Assembly (NCBI GenBank): GCA_903813345.2
Contig: CAIIXF020000004.1
Span: forward strand, 25,547,985 to 25,611,984
Length of the DNA: 64,000 bases
Origin: Owenia fusiformis
Lineage: Eukaryota; Annelida; Polychaeta; Sabellida; Oweniidae
Direction: 5' to 3'
Translations under genes and position numbers: made by a program
Notes under the pieces: generated by a model
What the model saw: the letters and a program-made list of their open reading frames with translations, nothing else
Database searches by the model: none
Told to the model about the DNA's origin: nothing
Shown here: one piece after another, positions 59,914-64,000 of the stretch
Layout: each line of letters starts with the position of its first letter
Position numbering within the stretch: position 1 is the first letter of the stretch

Positions 59914-59983
59914 ATCTGTTTGTATGATGTATTATGAAATAAAGGAAATATAAAAATTAAAAAAAAAAAAAAAAAAAAAAAAA

Positions 59984-60762
59984 TAATTAGAACATCATGG
60001 GCGTAGGGCTATATTTTGAGTTGGAACGCACACTCGGGGATGCCTGATTGCGTGGCCGAAGGCCGCGCATCGCGGGGGGTCTTGGTGTATGATCCCCCGT
60101 GAAATATTTTTATTTAAATAAAATTAAATTTTTTAAACATACAGATACGTTAGGAAGCATCAATAAATTCGCAAATAAATCAATGCATTTTAACACATTT
60201 TTAATTGTTTTCAAATTCGTTTGGTACGCCCGTGCGTATTTTGCGTAATAGGCGCTACGCTTATAAACATGACACTCCATTGTTGTCACGCTTGAAAAGT
60301 ACCACATTTTCATTATTTTGTTCTGATAGGCTTTATATAGGCGGGAAGATAAGTCAAAGATCAGTATTTAGGATATTGTTGAATCATGTACAAAATTGAA
60401 TGTCATTTACGACTCATGTTTCCTGTTTCCCTTTGGGCAAAAACTCATCCCTCCCATTTGGGCAAAAATTCATCCTTCCGTCTCCATGTTGGTTTGGGAA
60501 AATTAAGTTTACATATGAAATTTAAATATAATACTTATCTGCTCTCAAAGCTCTCCATTTCAGATGTGCAAAAAACTTGGTACATCGAATCATTCACTAT
60601 TGTCTATGACTGAAATTGTAAATTGTTATATTATTTATATACCCGCCCAGATTAAGGTGATGAAAAAGACTTTTAAAAAACACAAAATGATTATGACGCA
60701 CCCTTCAAATTGGGCATATTCCCAATAGTCATGTAAATTTAATCATTCATTATGTATTACAG
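59984..60762. other. UBXN7 intron; GC-rich palindromic patch
   Basis: GCGTGGCCGAAGGCCGCGCA (60049-60068) is a compact palindrome in a GC-rich patch (60000-60100); the style matches loops of foldback elements elsewhere here. The rest is AT-rich with no exon. Confidence 0.45.
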
Positions 60763-61598
60763 CTCAAGATCTCAACCACCTTCCACTGTGACCAAGTCAT
60801 CACTAAAACAAAAACCTAATACTGAAAAGGAAACAATAAATACCTCTAAAGACACTAACTCAGATATTAACCAACTGAATGGAGAAGATGGCGGGAAAAA
60901 GGAGACATGGCGGGAATACCTCGGAGATGAATCGGATGAAAGTAGCAGTTTAGTGCTCAGATTTCCAGATAACCATAAAGAGCAATTAACTATGCCGGCT
61001 ACATCTCAACTCATGGTAAATAACATCACTAGACTTTGAAAAAATTAGCTAAAAAACGTAGCTAAGGCTTAATTTTGGGATGCCCATTTAAGAGGTCAAT
61101 TTTATATCAATTAAAGCACCTCTGTTAATTTGAAATAATGAATGGAGGGGGAGTAGACAATTTCTGCTCGAATATTCAATGAATCTGCAAGATTTATTTT
61201 TCTGAGAAAGTTTGTGAATAAATCCCTAAATGAATTGGTGCACGGTATGGTAAAATCTATGAGGTTTTCCATGATTTTTTCTAAAAATATAATGAGGGTT
61301 AATGTGAAATCATTGATCATTCATTTCATTCAGGCTCCTTCAGTGCTGACTTGACGAGATGAATTTATTTTATTTTCAGGCGCTGGTTCAGTACGTCATA
61401 CACAAAGGATACTCAAATGAAAAATATGAGCTTGTAACAAACTTTCCACGAAGACGTTTATCATTACTCAATTATGACATCACACTCAAAGAAGCCGGAC
61501 TATTTCCCCAAGAAGCTGTTTTTTCGAGGTCTCCTCTGCCGAAGGCAGCGCGAAGTAGGAGCGTAGCGACTACTTTGCGGGAGACCTCGAACCATTGA
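60763..61598 (+). CDS. UBXN7: UBXN7 last two exons (UBX domain)
   Basis: Exons 60763-61015 and 61380-61598 (GT-AG). The first encodes a polar linker (LNGEDGGKKETWREYLGDE) and the start of the UBX fold (LVLRFPDNHKEQLTMPATSQ). The second continues ALVQYVIHKGYSNEKYELVT, NFPRRRLSLLNYDIT and LKEAGLFPQEAVF, including the FPR loop that contacts p97. It aligns in order with the C-terminus of vertebrate UBXN7, which ends a few residues after this point. Here a 24-residue Ser/Arg-rich tail follows, encoded by a short inverted repeat (61523-61591), before TGA 61596-61598. In the UBX frame the exon at 60763 begins with one base of a codon, whereas exon 7 (35970) leaves one base, so they cannot be spliced to each other directly; at least one exon is absent. 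Confidence 0.93.
61523..61591. mobile_element. 69-bp inverted repeat inside the UBXN7 last exon
   Basis: TTCGAGGTCTCC (61523-61534) is perfectly inverted at 61580-61591. The interior has GCCGAAGGC and AGTAGGAGCGTAGCGACTACT, the loop style of other foldback elements here. GGAGACCTCGA occurs again at 62072-62082. Confidence 0.75.
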
Positions 61599-62522
61599 TC
61601 ACGTTTGCTCCTGTAATTATTCACTTCTTCACCTCTTTAAAATGTGATTTCAATCAGTTTATCAAATTTTCGGACTTTGACCTCAAATTCAAATATTAAT
61701 ATTTATAAGAAAAAATACTGACTCATTGATATAATTTTAAAAGTCTTTTAAATAAAGTGAAATGAAGCCAAAATCAGCTAAAATTATGCAATGTCGTAAA
61801 ATGGCGTGACTGGAATATGATGCAATCACCCGTGACGTCAGACACGTATTGCCACATCAACAACTAAACAAACAATTAATATAGACTTCACTGATTGGTT
61901 TAAAGATTCTTCGCATCATTTGTGACGTCATTAACATGTTACCCAACCAACAACTAAACAAATAACAAATAGGCATATAGGTTTGTTCAGTGCCACGCTC
62001 TTGAATCAGTTATAAACAGGGATAATCAACAGATATATGAGAGGGTCAGGCATTTTTTTTTTACTTGGAGACCTCGACTCGAGGAGTTTGCTGCATTTTC
62101 TTGTTATACAAGAAAGGTGATACAGTGTAACACCCCTACGCTAGAATGAACTTTCCCAAAAACATGTTGGAAGAGTCCATCCATAATAATCCCAGTAGTA
62201 TGAAGGGGTGGTAGGTGACTATTTAATGAAACAGGGAGTATCAAAATGGAATCAGTTGAAGGTAGAAATTTTGTCAAAATTTTCATCTCTGCTGTTGGTC
62301 AATCCATATGCCATATATGGACATGCGAACTATACTTAAATGTCAGAAAATTAAAGATCTCATTTGGAAAATATCATGCAATTAAATTTTTCATTGAATT
62401 TTCATGTTTTCTCAACATTAGTTCAAACATCCATTTATTATGTAAAAAATTGTTTTTTACAGAATGTCTAAAAATTGTTGTTTTACTGGCACATTTAGTA
62501 AATTAGTATAAAGTCCTATAAA
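61599..62522. other. 3' flank of UBXN7, no gene recognised
   Basis: Probably contains the UBXN7 3' UTR; an AATAAA-like signal is not decisive. A second GGAGACCTCGACTCGAGGAG palindrome lies at 62072-62091. Confidence 0.4.
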
Positions 62523-63002
62523 CACACGGGAATAGCCTGACAACGGTAAAGTCTGTCGCTTCAATTAGATTTTCATGAACTGTATGTTTAATAGAGCACC
62601 TAGACTAAATTCCTTTGGAATAATAATCAATCAAAGTGTCTTTATACTCATTGTACAGTTAATAATGATCTACCATTGAAATAAAGCCTTTAGTTTAACC
62701 TATCAAAATGAGATACGGGACAATGGACACTGTATTAACATGCCGTTGTCCTTGTAAATTATTTGAAATTCAAATTATGTTGTCATTGACGATATCGTAG
62801 TTGCTATATTGTAGCGATTCTCGACCAAAGATCGAAATTGAGATTTCATACAATATATCATCACGAGAGCTTAATACATGCACAGAATTAAGGACGATAA
62901 AATTCCATGAAACACGGGCCAAGTGATCAAAGAGTTGAAGCATTTATGTCCGTTATTATGACAACGGTATCTGACTTTCCCGTGTCAGGCTATTCCGGTG
63001 TG
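62523..63002. mobile_element. 480-bp MITE with CACACGGGAATAGCCTG ends, 5-bp duplication
   Basis: CACACGGGAATAGCCTGACA at the left is inverted at the right (TGTCAGGCTATTCCGGTGTG), one mismatch. ATAAA flanks both sides (62518-62522 and 63003-63007). CAACGG is mirrored inside. No ORF. Confidence 0.8.
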
Positions 63003-63207
63003 ATAAAGAAATATTTTTATTTAATTAGGAACAAATAAAAATACATTAAATTAAACTCATGCCAAAAAATCAGGTTTTAGGGAAGTAGTATTGAATATTC
63101 ATGGTGAGTAAATGATGCAAAGCCAGTTACAAAATTCATCAAAATTATATGCATGCTTCATTATTTATTTATGAATTGTGATGTTCTCTTATTGACAATA
63201 CTTGTGT

Positions 63208-63270
63208 TATAATGTCAATACATTTTTAATAATGTCAATACTTGTGTTATAATGTCAATACATTTTTAAA
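63208..63270. repeat. Local tandem duplication
   Basis: TTATAATGTCAATACATTTT and the preceding CAATACTTGTG occur twice, about 42 bp apart. Confidence 0.75.
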
Positions 63271-64000
63271 GTCCCAGTCTAAAGTTTGAAAATATTTTTT
63301 TATCATTCATTTACTATTTGTCAGGACTTAAAAAGTGATTTTAGAGATTTCTGAACTAAAAAGATTTTTTGAAAAAAAGTTGTGAGCATTTCATTTCTCA
63401 AATATTTAAATTTCCCGCCATTTTTCAAAAAAGTTGAAATTTCTTAATCATCAAATATTTCTTAATGCATTTCAAAAAAGATTATCTTTTTAACACCAAT
63501 GCAAAGATTGAACAAAAGACACACTATTTCAATAATAAAATGTCATATTTAATGGTCCTCTTCAATGTTTTAGCTTATCAAAAATATTTTGAAACATTAG
63601 TGATGTCACTAAGGTAACAAAAACTTTTTGAAAAAAATTGAATTTTTTTTTTCGATGGCAATCTTTTCTAAATATGCTAGACTTTCATAAAAAAACAATG
63701 TTGATTGTCTAACCAGGTTAAAAAGAAGAATAAATTATGTTTTAGATATCAATGTACCATTGGTTTCTATGAGAACTAAAATTTTGAAATGCATTTTTCT
63801 CAGAACCATTTTCATGCACTGATAAGTTCATTTCTCGCTTGTTTATCAACCGATTTTCTTAATTTTTCGGCAAAAAACATGGGAGGATGAATGCTATGCA
63901 TTGGTATGAATTTTGGCTAATTAGAAGATATGAGTGACCTCTAAAAGTTGGTTTTAAATAAATTCACAAATTTTGGAACAAAAGTCTATCAACTACAATA
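63271..64000. other. No gene recognised
   Basis: AT-rich with many homopolymers; no exon, RNA or repeat boundary seen. Confidence 0.4.

Larger units (their letters stand above)
57984..59983 (+). mobile_element. 5'-truncated CR1/Jockey-like LINE 2
   Basis: Begins within the RT domain (the P of NYRP), joined directly to the minisatellite. A 3' UTR with hairpin (59881-59913), AATAAA (59938-59943) and an A tail (59959-59983) follow. The sequence after the tail (TAATTAGAAC) does not match the sequence before the junction, so no target duplication remains. It is related to LINE 1 but clearly a different family. Confidence 0.88.

Noticed and set aside
60386-60613. 75-codon ORF before the UBX exon as the missing UBXN7 exon
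   Set aside because: It has no UAS or UIM features and no suitable splice phase.

Overview
This is an animal nuclear genome window. It has multi-exon genes with GT-AG introns, a very AT-rich and repeat-dense background, two CR1/Jockey-like LINEs, many short inverted-repeat DNA elements and long minisatellites. UBXN7, msrB and a DZIP1-type gene are recognisable by eye. The style of the repeats suggests a marine invertebrate, perhaps a lophotrochozoan such as a mollusc, but nothing here fixes the phylum. A run of exactly 500 N (41515-42014) marks a scaffold gap. All coordinates, splice sites and repeat boundaries were read by eye, with no database search.

Layout. 1-6464: a full-length LINE (1486-6452) bounded by a 12-bp target-site duplication; its single long ORF is broken by one in-frame stop. 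6.5-27 kb: no gene recognised; a patchwork of MITEs (several with exact target-site duplications), foldback hairpins and tandem arrays of 89, about 26, about 83 and about 24 bp. 27013-29284: msrB (methionine-R-sulfoxide reductase B) on the minus strand, three exons, 168 aa. 31837-61598: UBXN7, a p97/VCP cofactor with UBA, UAS and UBX domains, on the plus strand. Exons 1-7 lie at 31837-35970 and the last two at 60763-61598. The exon phases show that at least one exon between them is missing, probably in the N gap.

Inside the roughly 24.8-kb UBXN7 intron region lie: arrays of 65 and 44 bp; a two-exon BTB/POZ gene (43205-44664, plus strand); a 6.9-kb foldback element (44858-51766) that itself carries a pogo-like transposon, a palindromic element and a mariner-like remnant; five consecutive exons of a DZIP1/DZIP1L-type gene on the minus strand (52925-56509); a 31-bp minisatellite with a 14-unit higher-order repeat; and a 5'-truncated second LINE (57984-59983). 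The DZIP1-type exons continue beyond both ends of what can be read, so that gene may interlock with UBXN7.

Functionally, the host genes are ordinary cell-biology genes: methionine-sulfoxide repair, ubiquitin/p97 adaptor, cilium/Hedgehog factor and a BTB protein. They form no obvious pathway. The most unusual content is the mobile DNA: the foldback composite, three MITE families with 5-bp duplications, a 73-79-bp element with 9-bp duplications, a UBXN7 C-terminal tail encoded by an inverted repeat, and a 3' stem-loop shared by the two LINEs.
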